A DNA stretch of 49,744 nucleotides from Candidatus Oscillibacter pullicola (GTDB lineage Bacteria; Bacillota; Clostridia; Oscillospirales; Oscillospiraceae), in the NCBI GenBank assembly GCA_019118935.1, contig DWXY01000087.1, positions 1 to 49,744 of the forward strand, read 5' to 3'. The translations under genes and the position numbers were made by a program. Below the pieces are notes generated by a model, which saw only the letters and a list, made by a program, of their open reading frames with translations, was not told the origin of the DNA and did no database searches. This document shows positions 1-7,474 of this stretch, in pieces. Every line of letters begins with the position of its first letter. Positions within the stretch are counted from its first letter, which is position 1.

Positions 1-42
1 CGCCGTCTCGTCGCAGGAGGACTCAAAGGCCAAAATTTTCAT
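1..42 (-). CDS. tsaD: TsaD, tRNA t6A synthesis protein (N-terminus only)
   Basis: Read on the minus strand from position 42, the first 14 codons give MKILAFESSCDETA. This is the opening of the TsaD/Kae1/Gcp family, whose 'ESSCDET' block is highly conserved. The rest lies beyond the left edge. In the family, TsaD works with TsaB and TsaE to put threonylcarbamoyl on A37 of ANN-decoding tRNAs. A ribosome site AGAGGGA stands 6 bases before the ATG. It is the last visible gene of the polA-led chain, 21 bp after a GNAT gene, and rimI beside tsaD is a common bacterial neighbourhood. Only the start is visible, so completeness cannot be judged. Confidence 0.85.
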   Translation of the reverse strand, partial: MKILAFESSCDETA

Positions 43-63
43 GATCTGTCCCTCTCTTTTCCG

Positions 64-657
64 TCACTGCTGCCAGGACACTCGCTCGCCCGGCGTCCCA
101 TTGGGATCAAAGGGGATGCGGACATATCTGCTGAATTTGTCCGGTGCAAAGGTACTGGCGTACACGAAGCGGTGCTCTTCCATCAGGGTGGGCTCGTCCA
201 CTGCCCCCTCCGCCCAGTACAGGGTCTTGTAGGGCACGCCGAACATCTCCGTGTCATACCCGGCGGTCCGGGCGCCATTGCGGGCGTAGAAGCCCAGCCG
301 CCGCTCCGCCATGGCCGGGTCCGGGGCGTAGCAGGGAATCTCGCTCTCCCCGAAGATCACATTGCCCCGCTCCGCCTCCCGGAGCTTCTCCAGGATCACG
401 GAGCCCAGGCCGCCGTTCCGGCGGTCTGCTGCCACGCACAGATAGTCCAGCAGGGCCCAGCCGAAATGTCCCAGCCACAAAAACGCCTCGCCGGCGATGT
501 CGTCTCCGTCAAAGAGGCACCAGGGGCGGTACCGCCCGGCGGCCCACATCTCCTCCATATTCTTCAGGGGCTTCAGCTCCGCTGCGGGAAACGCTGTCCG
601 CAGGTCCCGGTCATAGACCGTCCGCAGCTGCTCCAGTGTCGGGATCCTCAGTTCCAT
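64..657 (-). CDS. GNAT-family N-acetyltransferase
   Basis: A 197-residue protein with a GNAT core: a strand ending in 'DYLCVAADRRNGGLGS' (about residues 71-86), where the R-x-x-G-x-G type acetyl-CoA loop reads RRNGGLG, then a helix and a C-terminal 'LGFYARNGAR' segment typical of the fold. The substrate cannot be told. Its start lies 47 bp inside the 3' end of rimI in another frame, so translation is probably coupled. The next in-frame ATG would delete the conserved N-terminal segment, so I keep the long start. It is followed after 21 bp by tsaD. Confidence 0.8.
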   Translation of the reverse strand: MELRIPTLEQLRTVYDRDLRTAFPAAELKPLKNMEEMWAAGRYRPWCLFDGDDIAGEAFLWLGHFGWALLDYLCVAADRRNGGLGSVILEKLREAERGNVIFGESEIPCYAPDPAMAERRLGFYARNGARTAGYDTEMFGVPYKTLYWAEGAVDEPTLMEEHRFVYASTFAPDKFSRYVRIPFDPNGTPGERVSWQQ

Positions 658-1114
658 CTGTAAACTCCTTTGTCATGATGATGGCATCCTCCTTCGGATG
701 CTCGTAATAGTTTTTCCTCCGGCCCACGCTGCGGAAGCCCCGGCTGCCGTACAGGGCGATGGCCCCGTAGTTGGAGGCCCGGACCTCCAGCGTCAGAAAC
801 GCCAGCTTGTGGGCCTGGGCAAAGTCCAGGAACACCTGCAGCAGCTTCTGGGCGATGCCGTTGCGGCGGCACTCCGGCCGCACGGCCACATTGGTGATGT
901 ACCCCTCGTCCAGAACCACCAGCAGGCCGGCGTAGCCCGCCACGTGGTCCTCGTCATCCAGGGCCACCAGGAAGGCGGCGCAGTCGTTCTGCAGCTCCTC
1001 CACCAGCATGTTCCGGGACCAGGGGGTGGTGAAGCAGATCCGTTCCAGCTCCGCCACCTCGTCCAGATGGTCCCCGGTCATGGGGACGATGCGCACGTGC
1101 ATCTGTTCTCTCAT
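611..1114 (-). CDS. rimI: RimI, ribosomal protein S18-alanine N-acetyltransferase
   Basis: A 167-residue GNAT protein of usual RimI length. The start of the fold (DLHL-type 'DEVAELERICFTTPWSR', residues 18-34) is the RimI signature. The acetyl-CoA loop is 'RPECRRNGIAQKLL' (79-92) and the C-terminal motif 'SNYGAIALYGSRGF' (114-127). RimI acetylates the N-terminal alanine of ribosomal protein S18; family members also act on EF-Tu. The start ATG overlaps the TGA of the EamA gene (ATGA). Its neighbour two genes on is tsaD, the classical partner. The last 18 residues, rich in D and A, extend past the family core. Confidence 0.88.
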   Translation of the reverse strand: MREQMHVRIVPMTGDHLDEVAELERICFTTPWSRNMLVEELQNDCAAFLVALDDEDHVAGYAGLLVVLDEGYITNVAVRPECRRNGIAQKLLQVFLDFAQAHKLAFLTLEVRASNYGAIALYGSRGFRSVGRRKNYYEHPKEDAIIMTKEFTDGTEDPDTGAAADGL

Positions 1115-1995
1115 GGTTCTCTCTCCTCTCGTTTTCCGGCATCCCCGCCGATGGTGCGGGCATACAGCCCCACACCCAGAAGGACCGCCGCGCCTCCGGC
1201 AACCGTCAGCCAGCCCGGCCGCTCGCCAAAGAGCAAAAGCCCCCAGACAGAGGCGAACACCGGTTCCATCAGCTTGACCGTGGCGATGAAGGCCGGCGGC
1301 AGATATTTCAGCCCCCAGCTGAACACATTGTGCCCCAGCAGGGTGCAGCATACCGCCATGCCCAGGGCCGTCAGCCCGTTCACCGGACCGTAGCCGGCCA
1401 GCGGCGTTCCGCTCAGCAGGGCCGCAGCCAGCAGCGTGGCCGCGGCGGACGTATACACCAGAAAGGTGTACACCGACGTGGAGAGCCGCTGCCGGCAGAC
1501 CGTTCCGATCATGGTATAGACCGCCATGGCGGCGGCGCCGGCCAGGGCGATCAAATCTCCCAGCAGCGCATTCGTCCCGGCGGCGCTGTCTGCCAGCGCC
1601 ACCGCCGCGCTGCCTGCAAAGGCAAGCAGGACCGCGGGCCAGGCCCGGCGGGGCAGCCGCTGCCCCAGAAACAACGCCGAGGCCGCGGCCACAAAGAATA
1701 CCTCCGTATCCACCAGCACCACCGCCGAGGCGATGGAGGTGGCCCGCAGGGCCCCAAAATACGCCGCGAAGTGGATCCCCAGAAACAAGCCGCTGGCAAG
1801 GCACAGCAGCACGTCCCGCCGGGTCAGGGATTTCAGCTCCCGCCTTCGTCCCACCAGTACCGGGACCGCCATCAGCGCCGCCGAAAAGGCCATGCGGTAC
1901 AGCGCCAGGATCAGGGACGGCGCCGTGGACCACCGGACAAACACCGCCGACAGAGACACCCCGGCCACGCCCAGCAGGACGATCAGCCGCTTCAT
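1111..1995 (-). CDS. EamA-family (DMT superfamily) transporter
   Basis: A 294-residue, very hydrophobic protein with about ten membrane helices in two repeated halves, as in EamA/RhaT drug-metabolite transporters. The N-terminal helix (residues 3-20) and the second-half repeat around 'FIATVKLMEPVFASVWGLLLFGE' region (about 236-258) carry the typical P-x-x-A/E pattern (ME-P-V). Likely an inner-membrane exporter or importer of small metabolites; the substrate is unknown. It is coupled on both sides by 4-bp ATGA overlaps: upstream to the P-loop protein, downstream to rimI. A cytoplasmic tail rich in E, R and K ends the protein. Confidence 0.85.
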   Translation of the reverse strand: MKRLIVLLGVAGVSLSAVFVRWSTAPSLILALYRMAFSAALMAVPVLVGRRRELKSLTRRDVLLCLASGLFLGIHFAAYFGALRATSIASAVVLVDTEVFFVAAASALFLGQRLPRRAWPAVLLAFAGSAAVALADSAAGTNALLGDLIALAGAAAMAVYTMIGTVCRQRLSTSVYTFLVYTSAAATLLAAALLSGTPLAGYGPVNGLTALGMAVCCTLLGHNVFSWGLKYLPPAFIATVKLMEPVFASVWGLLLFGERPGWLTVAGGAAVLLGVGLYARTIGGDAGKREEREP

Positions 1996-2492
1996 GCGCC
2001 GCCCTCCCTTCGGATGCGCTCCGCCGTCTTCCGGGGCGTCAGATCCGTCACATCCAAGCGCCGGATGTCCAGGGCATCATACAGCGGCAGGTAGGCCAGG
2101 CTCCGATCCAGCACATCCGGCGCCCGCTTTCCGGCGCGGATGTCCTCCTCCAGCCGGGACCGCAGGGCCTCCGGCGTGCAGACCAGGGAGACGGCCCGCA
2201 GAACATGCGGCTCCGTTAGGCGGCGGAGCAGGTCTTCCCAGATTTCCCGCCGGTGCAGGACCCAGCAGAAAATCACATGGTCATAAGCGGAGCAGCGGAG
2301 GAAATTATTCAGGAGAAAGGCGATGTTCTCCAGCACCATCTCCCGGGTCTCCTCCGTCACCTGGAAGGGGTGGGCGTCCCAGCACCAGTCCCCGTCCAGG
2401 AACACGCTGCGGTCCAGCAGCTGCTGCAGTTGGCGGCAGGCGGCGGTCTTGCCCACGCCCATGGGGCCGCCGATCATATACAGGCGCTTCAT
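1992..2492 (-). CDS. P-loop kinase-like / AAA-family nucleotide-binding protein
   Basis: A 166-residue protein that opens with a strand and Walker A loop, 'MIGGPMGVGKTAACRQL' (residues 6-22), followed by a D-x-D segment 'FLDGDWCW' (31-38) like the substrate-binding start of small nucleoside or shikimate-type kinases. A lid-like Arg-rich stretch follows ('RSRLEEDIRAGKRAPD', about 110-125). This architecture suggests a small-molecule or nucleotide kinase; the substrate cannot be named. It sits between a CatA-type acetyltransferase and an EamA transporter with ATGA overlaps on both sides, so the three are made together. Some antibiotic kinases share this fold, which I note only as a possibility. 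Confidence 0.72.
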   Translation of the reverse strand: MKRLYMIGGPMGVGKTAACRQLQQLLDRSVFLDGDWCWDAHPFQVTEETREMVLENIAFLLNNFLRCSAYDHVIFCWVLHRREIWEDLLRRLTEPHVLRAVSLVCTPEALRSRLEEDIRAGKRAPDVLDRSLAYLPLYDALDIRRLDVTDLTPRKTAERIRREGGA

Positions 2493-3145
2493 GTGCCTGC
2501 CTCAGGCGCGCCGTCCGCCCAGGCCTGGAGGCGGTTGAAGAACCGCCCCACGTGAAAGCCGTCCGTGACGCCGTGGTGGACCTGCATGGCCAGGGGCAGC
2601 AGGGTGCGGCCGTTCTCCTCCCGGTAGCGGCCCAGGGTGAAGATGGGCAGCAGGTAGTCGTTGGCCTCCGGCAGCTCCAGGTGCAGACTCCGGAAGGAGG
2701 CCCAGGGCACGGCGGAGATGTTGAAGAGCCCCTGTCCCGCCTCCGGTGGGCGGGCCTCAAAGGTGTGGATGTCCCCATAGCGGGCCCGGTCCGCCTCCCA
2801 AGCCTGGCAGAAGGCCCGCAGGTCCGGCTGGTAGGCGGTCCAGAGGACGGAGAAGGTCTCGTCGTCCTTGTGGAAAATCGTATAGGCGGGGTCCACCCGG
2901 TCGTAGACGCCGATGGCCCCCGTCTCATCCATGGCCATGCGGAGGGCCGGGTCCGCGTTGACCATCCGGGAGATGCCGTGGATCACCGACGGGTAGAACC
3001 GGAGTCCCGACCCCCGCAGGCGGGGCAGCAGGGCGGTGATGTCCACGTCCACCGTCATGCTGTACCAGCAGGGCACGTCCCGGTGGTAATGCTCAAAATA
3101 CGGGCGGCGGGGCCACGTGGCGTAGTCGATCTTCTGAAATCCCAT
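2489..3145 (-). CDS. CatA-type chloramphenicol acetyltransferase family protein
   Basis: A 218-residue protein of normal CAT length. The catalytic motif HHxxxDG is present as 'HHGVTDGFHVGRF' (190-202), giving His191 as the base and Asp195 as the structural aspartate. 'FNISAVPWASF' (141-151) matches the CAT substrate-pocket block, and the 'RRPYFEHY' N-terminus (13-20) is typical. Family members move acetyl from acetyl-CoA to chloramphenicol, but many chromosomal Firmicute copies have no proven resistance role. The start at 3145 shares one base with the polA stop (TGATG), which excludes the longer upstream reading. The stop overlaps the next start (ATGA). Confidence 0.85.
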   Translation of the reverse strand: MGFQKIDYATWPRRPYFEHYHRDVPCWYSMTVDVDITALLPRLRGSGLRFYPSVIHGISRMVNADPALRMAMDETGAIGVYDRVDPAYTIFHKDDETFSVLWTAYQPDLRAFCQAWEADRARYGDIHTFEARPPEAGQGLFNISAVPWASFRSLHLELPEANDYLLPIFTLGRYREENGRTLLPLAMQVHHGVTDGFHVGRFFNRLQAWADGAPEAGT

Positions 3146-5793
3146 CAGCCCTTGGCCTCCAGCCAGTTTCTTCCCCAGTGGGCGTCCGCCGTCAGGGGGA
3201 CGGAGAGGGACACTACGTTCTCCATCTCCTCCTTCAGCAGCGCCGCGGCGGTCTCCGCCTGGGCCTCCGGGCACTCCACGATCAGCTCGTCGTGGACCTG
3301 CAGCACCAGGCGGGCCTCCGGCAGCTCCTGCCGCAGGCGCTTCCGCATCGCCACCATGGCCAGCTTCATGATGTCCGCCGCGGTGCCCTGGATGGGCATG
3401 TTCAGGGCCACCCGCTCCCCGAAGGAGCGGAGGTTGAAGTTGGAGGACTTCAGCTCCGGCAGGTCCCGCCGCCGGTGGAACAGCGTCTCCACATAGCCCT
3501 GCTCCCTGGCCCGCTCCACGATGGCGTCCATATAGGTCCGGACACCGGGGAAGGTGGCGAAGTACGCCTCCATATACGCCTTGGCCTCCGCCACGCTGAC
3601 GCCGATGTCCTGGCTCAGGGAGAAGGCGGAGATGCCGTAGACGATGCCGAAGTTCACCGCCTTGGCCTGGCGGCGCATCTCATGGGTCACCTGGTCCGGC
3701 GCCACGTGGAACACCTTGGCCGCCGTCTCCGCGTGGAAGTCCCCGCCGGAGCGGAAGGCGGCGATCATGGCCTCGTCCCCGGCCATGTGGGCCAGCAGCC
3801 GCAGCTCGATCTGGGAGTAGTCGGCGTCCACCAGGACGCAGCCCTCCGCCGGGATGAACATCCGCCGGATCTCGCTGCCCAGGTCCGTGCGGGTGGGGAT
3901 GTTCTGGAGGTTGGGCTCCGTGGAGGAGAGGCGGCCCGTGGCCGTCACCGTCATCTGGAAGGAGGTCCGCACCCGGCCGTCCGGGTCCATGGCCTTCAAA
4001 AGGCCGTCGGCATAGGTGGATTTCAGCTTGGCGTACTGGCGGTACTCCAGCACCGCCCCCACGATGGGGGCCTCGTACCGAAGCTTTTCCAGCACGTCGG
4101 CGTTGGTGGACCAGCCGGTCTTGGTCTTCTTGCCGTGGGGCAGGCCCAGCTTGCCGAAGAGGATCTCCCCCAGCTGCTTGGGGGAGTTGATGTTGAATTC
4201 CTCCCCCGCTAGGTCGTAGATCTGCCGCTCCAGCTCGGCGCTCCGGACGGCCAGGGCCTCTCCAAAATCTGCCAGGGTCTTGGCGTCCACCCGGCATCCG
4301 GCGGTCTCCATCTCCGCCAGAACCCGGCACAGGGGCATCTCCGCCCGTTCAAAGAGGTCCGTGAGGTTCTTCTCCCGCAGTCTGGGGGCCAGGGTCTCAT
4401 ACAGCGCATCCACAGCGGAGGTATGGCAGTGGAAGGCCGTCTCCGCCGGGAGCGGGTCCCCCAGGGGGGAGAATGCCTCCGGCTCCAGATGCAGGGGCTT
4501 CATCAGCTCTACATTGTAATAGGAGACAAACAGCCGCTGGAGGTCATAGCTGCCCGCCGTGGCGTCCAGCAGGTAGGCGGCCAGGGCGGTGTCGAAGACG
4601 AAGCCCTCCGCCCGCAGGCCGTTTTCCAGCAGCGTCCGCGTCAGGTCCTTCACGTTGTGGGAGACCTTTTTGATATCCGCCGCGAACAGGGCGTTCAACA
4701 GGGCGTTCCAGTCCCCCTGGTACTTGTCGAAGAACAGCTCCGCCGTGACGCCGGTGTCCGCCCCGGTCCGGCAGACCACGGAGAGGCCCGTCAGGTCCGG
4801 CAGGGCCAGCACCGATACATGGTCCGCCGCCCGCCAGAGGGCCAGCAGCCGCTCCGCCTGGGCAGGCTCTGTGACCTGCTCCACGGTCATGGTGAAGTCC
4901 GGTTTTTCCGCCCCTTTCTCCTCCGCCGGGGACAGGCTGAACTTCTCGATCAGCTTGGTGAACTCCAGCTTCAAAAACAGCGGGTAGGCGTCCGGACCGG
5001 GCTTCTGGCGCAGGTTATCCTCTGGGTGGAAGTCCAGGGGCGCGTCGGTGACGATGGTGGCCAGCCAGCAGGACTCCCGGGCGCTCTTCTCCCCCTCCGC
5101 CAGCTTGCGGATGGCGGAGGGCTTGGCGTCGATGTCCGGCATTTTGGCGTACAGGTTGTCGATGCTCTCGTACTGCTGGATCAGGGCCATGGCGGTCTTC
5201 TCCCCGATGCCGGGGACGCCGGGGATGTTGTCGGAGCTGTCCCCCATCAGGGCCTTCAGGTCGATCATGTGGATGGGGGCGAAGCCGTACTGCTCCCGGA
5301 AGGCCGCCTCCGTCATGTCACGGGTCACGGTCTGCCCCATGCGGGTGGACACCAGCTTCACCATGGTGTGGTCGGTGATGAGCTGCAGGCTGTCCTTGTC
5401 GCCGGTGACCACCACGCAGTCCCAGCCGTCCGCCTCGCACCTGCGGGAGATGGTGCCGATCAGGTCGTCGGCCTCCCAGCCCTCCTGCTCATAGCGGGGA
5501 ATGTTCAGGGCGTCCAGTACCTCTTTCAGCACCGGCACCTGGACCTGGAGCTCCTCCGGCATGGGCTTGCGGGTGGCCTTGTAGGCCTCCGACGCCTGGT
5601 GGCGGAAGGTGGGGGCATGGACGTCGAAGGTGACGCACAAGGCGTCCGGCGCCTCCTCCCCCTCCAGCCGGAGGAGCGTGGTGAGAAAGCCGAAGATGGC
5701 GTGGGTGTAGAGCCCGTCCCGTGTGGTGAGGGGACGGATGCCGTAATAGGCCCGATTCAGGATGCTGTTGCCGTCGATGACCATGAGCTTCAT
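3145..5793 (-). CDS. polA: DNA polymerase I
   Basis: An 882-residue family A polymerase used in Okazaki fragment processing and repair. The N-terminal 5'-nuclease (1-290) keeps its acidic metal ligands: D7, D57, E108/D109/D110 in 'GWEADD', D132/D134 in 'TGDKD', and D185/D188 before the helix-hairpin-helix 'NIPGVPGIG'. The middle 3'-5' exonuclease region (300-470) lacks the D-x-E motif, so proofreading is probably absent, as in several Firmicute enzymes. The polymerase has motif A 'DYSQIELR' (D658), motif B from R708 to Y719, and motif C 'QVHDE' (D835). The ATG at 5793 follows AGGAGGGA by 7 bases; earlier in-frame ATGs lie upstream of the promoter. Confidence 0.97.
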   Translation of the reverse strand: MKLMVIDGNSILNRAYYGIRPLTTRDGLYTHAIFGFLTTLLRLEGEEAPDALCVTFDVHAPTFRHQASEAYKATRKPMPEELQVQVPVLKEVLDALNIPRYEQEGWEADDLIGTISRRCEADGWDCVVVTGDKDSLQLITDHTMVKLVSTRMGQTVTRDMTEAAFREQYGFAPIHMIDLKALMGDSSDNIPGVPGIGEKTAMALIQQYESIDNLYAKMPDIDAKPSAIRKLAEGEKSARESCWLATIVTDAPLDFHPEDNLRQKPGPDAYPLFLKLEFTKLIEKFSLSPAEEKGAEKPDFTMTVEQVTEPAQAERLLALWRAADHVSVLALPDLTGLSVVCRTGADTGVTAELFFDKYQGDWNALLNALFAADIKKVSHNVKDLTRTLLENGLRAEGFVFDTALAAYLLDATAGSYDLQRLFVSYYNVELMKPLHLEPEAFSPLGDPLPAETAFHCHTSAVDALYETLAPRLREKNLTDLFERAEMPLCRVLAEMETAGCRVDAKTLADFGEALAVRSAELERQIYDLAGEEFNINSPKQLGEILFGKLGLPHGKKTKTGWSTNADVLEKLRYEAPIVGAVLEYRQYAKLKSTYADGLLKAMDPDGRVRTSFQMTVTATGRLSSTEPNLQNIPTRTDLGSEIRRMFIPAEGCVLVDADYSQIELRLLAHMAGDEAMIAAFRSGGDFHAETAAKVFHVAPDQVTHEMRRQAKAVNFGIVYGISAFSLSQDIGVSVAEAKAYMEAYFATFPGVRTYMDAIVERAREQGYVETLFHRRRDLPELKSSNFNLRSFGERVALNMPIQGTAADIMKLAMVAMRKRLRQELPEARLVLQVHDELIVECPEAQAETAAALLKEEMENVVSLSVPLTADAHWGRNWLEAKG

Positions 5794-5837
5794 GGGGAGT
5801 CCCTCCTGCCCGCAGGCTGATTTTTCCATAGAGATAT

Positions 5838-5866
5838 AGTATATCCCAAATCCGGCGTTTACGCAA
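5838..5866 (-). promoter_or_regulatory. sigma-A type promoter of the polA chain
   Basis: On the minus strand the -35 TTGCGT (5866-5861) and -10 TATACT (5843-5838) are 17 bp apart, about 45 bp before the polA ATG. No other promoter is evident before tsaD, so it likely serves all seven genes. Confidence 0.7.
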
Positions 5867-5907
5867 GGTGTGCCGGTCAACCCGCCGATTCCGAACGAAA
5901 CCGGAAC

Positions 5908-5936
5908 TTGACGCCGCCCCGCTCTCCGTATAAACT
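5908..5936 (+). promoter_or_regulatory. sigma-A type promoter of the PsiE-like gene
   Basis: TTGACG (5908-5913), 17 bp, TAAACT (5931-5936); TATAAA is also present two bases earlier. It is divergent from the polA promoter. The leader before the gene can fold GGCCGC with GCGGCC. Confidence 0.6.
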
Positions 5937-5982
5937 GGACCTCAGCGGCCGCATGCTTTGAACGCGGCCAGAAGGAGGCACC

Positions 5983-6366
5983 ATGAACCGTCATCCCGCC
6001 CATATCCTGTTGTTGAAGGCCGCCCGGGCTTTGGAGCTGCTCATCGCCGCCGTGATCCTGCTGGTGATCGTCTGCGGGGCGGTATTTCTGTTCCGGGAGA
6101 CCGGCCGGACCCTACTCTTCTCCCCAGAGGACTTCGCCCTGGGGGATTTTCTCTCCGGCACGCTGCTGCTGGTGATGGGCATCGAGTTCGTGAAGATGCT
6201 GGCCCTGCACACCGCCGACGCGGTGGTGGACGTGCTGCTGTTCACCATCGTCCGGCAGATGATCGTCAGCCACACCGACGCGGCGGAGACGCTGCTGGGC
6301 GTGGCAGCGGTGGCGGGCATCTTCGCTGTGAAGAAATATCTCCAGGCCAGGGAGGATGCCCCGTAA
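5983..6366 (+). CDS. PsiE-like small membrane protein
   Basis: A 127-residue protein with about four membrane helices: 17-36, 54-75, 84-93 region and 101-116. The block 'VMGIEFVKMLALHTADAVVD' (about 64-83), with conserved E, K and H in the membrane, resembles the phosphate-starvation-inducible E (PsiE/DUF2678-like) family. No enzymatic role is known to me for this family. AGGAGG lies 6 bases before the ATG. It is monocistronic, closed by the terminator at 6373, and faces a PAP2 phosphatase gene that ends on the other strand. Confidence 0.6.
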   Translation: MNRHPAHILLLKAARALELLIAAVILLVIVCGAVFLFRETGRTLLFSPEDFALGDFLSGTLLLVMGIEFVKMLALHTADAVVDVLLFTIVRQMIVSHTDAAETLLGVAAVAGIFAVKKYLQAREDAP

Positions 6367-6372
6367 ATCCGC

Positions 6373-6405
6373 ACGGACCGGACGGCTTGCCGTCCGGTCC
6401 GTTTC
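6373..6405. terminator. bidirectional intrinsic terminator
   Basis: A perfect 13-bp stem (6373-6385 with 6390-6402) with loop CTTG, followed by TTTCTT. It lies between convergent ends of the PsiE-like and PAP2 genes. Confidence 0.8.
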
Positions 6406-6410
6406 TTCCG

Positions 6411-6959
6411 CTATGCCCCGCGGTCCAGCCGTTCCCGCCTGCGGCGGAAGGCATCCGCCAGCCGCGCGCCTGCCCAGCCCGCTACGGCGCCCACCAGAAT
6501 GCCCCCCAGCACGTCGGTGGGCCAGTGGACGTACAGGTACAGCCGGGAGAAGGCGATCCCAGCCGCCAGCACCAGGGCCGGCTTCCACAGGGGGCTGCCG
6601 GAGGCCCGGAGGGCGAACACCGCCGCGAAGGACGCCGCCGTGTGCCCTGAGGGGAAGGAGGCGTCCGCCGGGGGCGCCGTCAGCAGCTCCACCGCGGTGT
6701 TCACCAGGAAAGGCCGGACCCGGCCGATCAGGGGTTTCAGAACGATATTGCAGCAGATCAGATCCAGAATCAGCGCAAAGGACAGGGACACCCCTGTCCA
6801 GCGGTGCTTCCGCAGGAGCAGCAGCACCGCCGCCAGCAGGATCCAAATCTCCCCGTGGTCGCAGATCCGGCTGATCCACGGCATCACCGTGTCCAGAAAA
6901 TCGCAGCGCAGATGGGCCTGAATCCAGTCCAGCACCGCCAGTTCCGCCGCCTGCATCAT
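6411..6959 (-). CDS. PAP2-family membrane phosphatase
   Basis: A 182-residue protein with five or six membrane helices and the three PAP2 motifs: 'KPLIGRVRP' (KxxxxxxRP), 'PSGH', and 'SRLYLYVHWPTD' (SRxxxxxHxxxD). The family removes phosphate from lipid phosphates such as undecaprenyl diphosphate or phosphatidic acid at the outer face of the membrane. Length fits the undecaprenyl-diphosphatase-like branch, but the substrate is not fixed by sequence. The start ATGATG at 6959 follows an AGAGGAG site; the longer reading frame would run through the promoter at 7006-7035. Confidence 0.9.
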   Translation of the reverse strand: MMQAAELAVLDWIQAHLRCDFLDTVMPWISRICDHGEIWILLAAVLLLLRKHRWTGVSLSFALILDLICCNIVLKPLIGRVRPFLVNTAVELLTAPPADASFPSGHTAASFAAVFALRASGSPLWKPALVLAAGIAFSRLYLYVHWPTDVLGGILVGAVAGWAGARLADAFRRRRERLDRGA

Positions 6960-7005
6960 ACTTCCACACTCCTCTCCCGGCGCTTCCGCCGTGTGTGCAG
7001 GGAGC

Positions 7006-7035
7006 ATCATACCACATTTTCCCCACAGCGCGCAA
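7006..7035 (-). promoter_or_regulatory. promoter of the PAP2 gene
   Basis: Minus strand TTGCGC (7035-7030), 18 bp, TATGAT (7011-7006), about 47 bp before the ATG. Confidence 0.55.
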
Positions 7036-7105
7036 CGGTTTTGGCATTTTCTTCTATGATCTGCACAAATCTGTGAAATTTTTGGCATTTTTCTGGAAAC
7101 GGGCG

Positions 7106-7134
7106 TTGACATCTCCCCGGGAACGTGATAGGAT
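7106..7134 (+). promoter_or_regulatory. promoter of the lysine-riboswitch operon
   Basis: Consensus -35 TTGACA (7106-7111), 17 bp, TAGGAT (7129-7134). Transcription should start near 7141, just before the aptamer. Confidence 0.75.
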
Positions 7135-7150
7135 ACCCTCAAAATTGGAT

Positions 7151-7325
7151 CGCTCAGATAGAGGCGCGGCGTTCATCAGTACCGCTCCGGCAAGGCCAGG
7201 CAGCCGCCGGATGGGAAAGGGTCCGCCGCCGAAGTACCGGGACGATGCCTGTCCTTCCGGTGCTGGGCCGTCAGGGAATACCTGCCGGACTGTCACAAAC
7301 CTTTGTGAAGCGCTATCGATGGCTG
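7151..7325 (+). ncRNA. lysine riboswitch (L box) aptamer
   Basis: The leader carries the conserved lysine-aptamer blocks in order: GATAGAGGCGCG (7157-7168), the loop-E/turn segment ending CAGTA (7177-7181), GGGAAAGGG (7213-7221), GCCGAAG (7228-7234), ACTGTCA (7289-7295) and the closing GCTATC (7312-7317). P1 is GATAG (7157-7161) with CTATC (7313-7317). The segment AAGCG...ATGG in and after P1 (7309-7322) is complementary to CCAT...CGCTT in the left arm of the downstream terminator. Lysine holding P1 closed would therefore free the terminator. This is an OFF switch in front of an importer. Confidence 0.93.
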
Positions 7326-7365
7326 TTCGGGAGCGTCCCTGCCGGGGCTTCTTTCCGTATTTTCC

Positions 7366-7397
7366 ATGGACCGCTTGACAAAGCGGTCCATTTTTTG
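7366..7397 (+). terminator. riboswitch expression-platform terminator
   Basis: A perfect 11-bp stem (7366-7376 with 7381-7391), loop GACA, followed by a run of T to 7396. It lies 75 bp before the first gene, so it ends transcripts early when lysine is bound. Confidence 0.9.
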
Positions 7398-7474
7398 TCC
7401 TCTCCGCCGCAGGCGGCGGGCGCGGAGGGGGCCTGTGACCGCCGCGGAATCTTCTTTGAGAAAGGTGAAGAAAC

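Noticed and set aside
611-1933. 440-codon reading frame that would fuse an upstream segment to rimI
   Set aside because: The upstream half is an off-frame reading of the EamA gene; RimI starts at 1114 with the ATGA overlap.
2489-3145. Acquired chloramphenicol-resistance cassette
   Set aside because: Coupled to polA by a one-base overlap with the same base composition and no mobile element nearby; a resident family member is more likely.
1526-3496. 656-codon plus-strand frame across the EamA-to-polA genes
   Set aside because: Runs antisense through four well-supported genes and has no family match.
4423-5820. Open frame of 465 codons antisense to polA
   Set aside because: Shadow of polA; low-complexity V/Q/G-rich translation.
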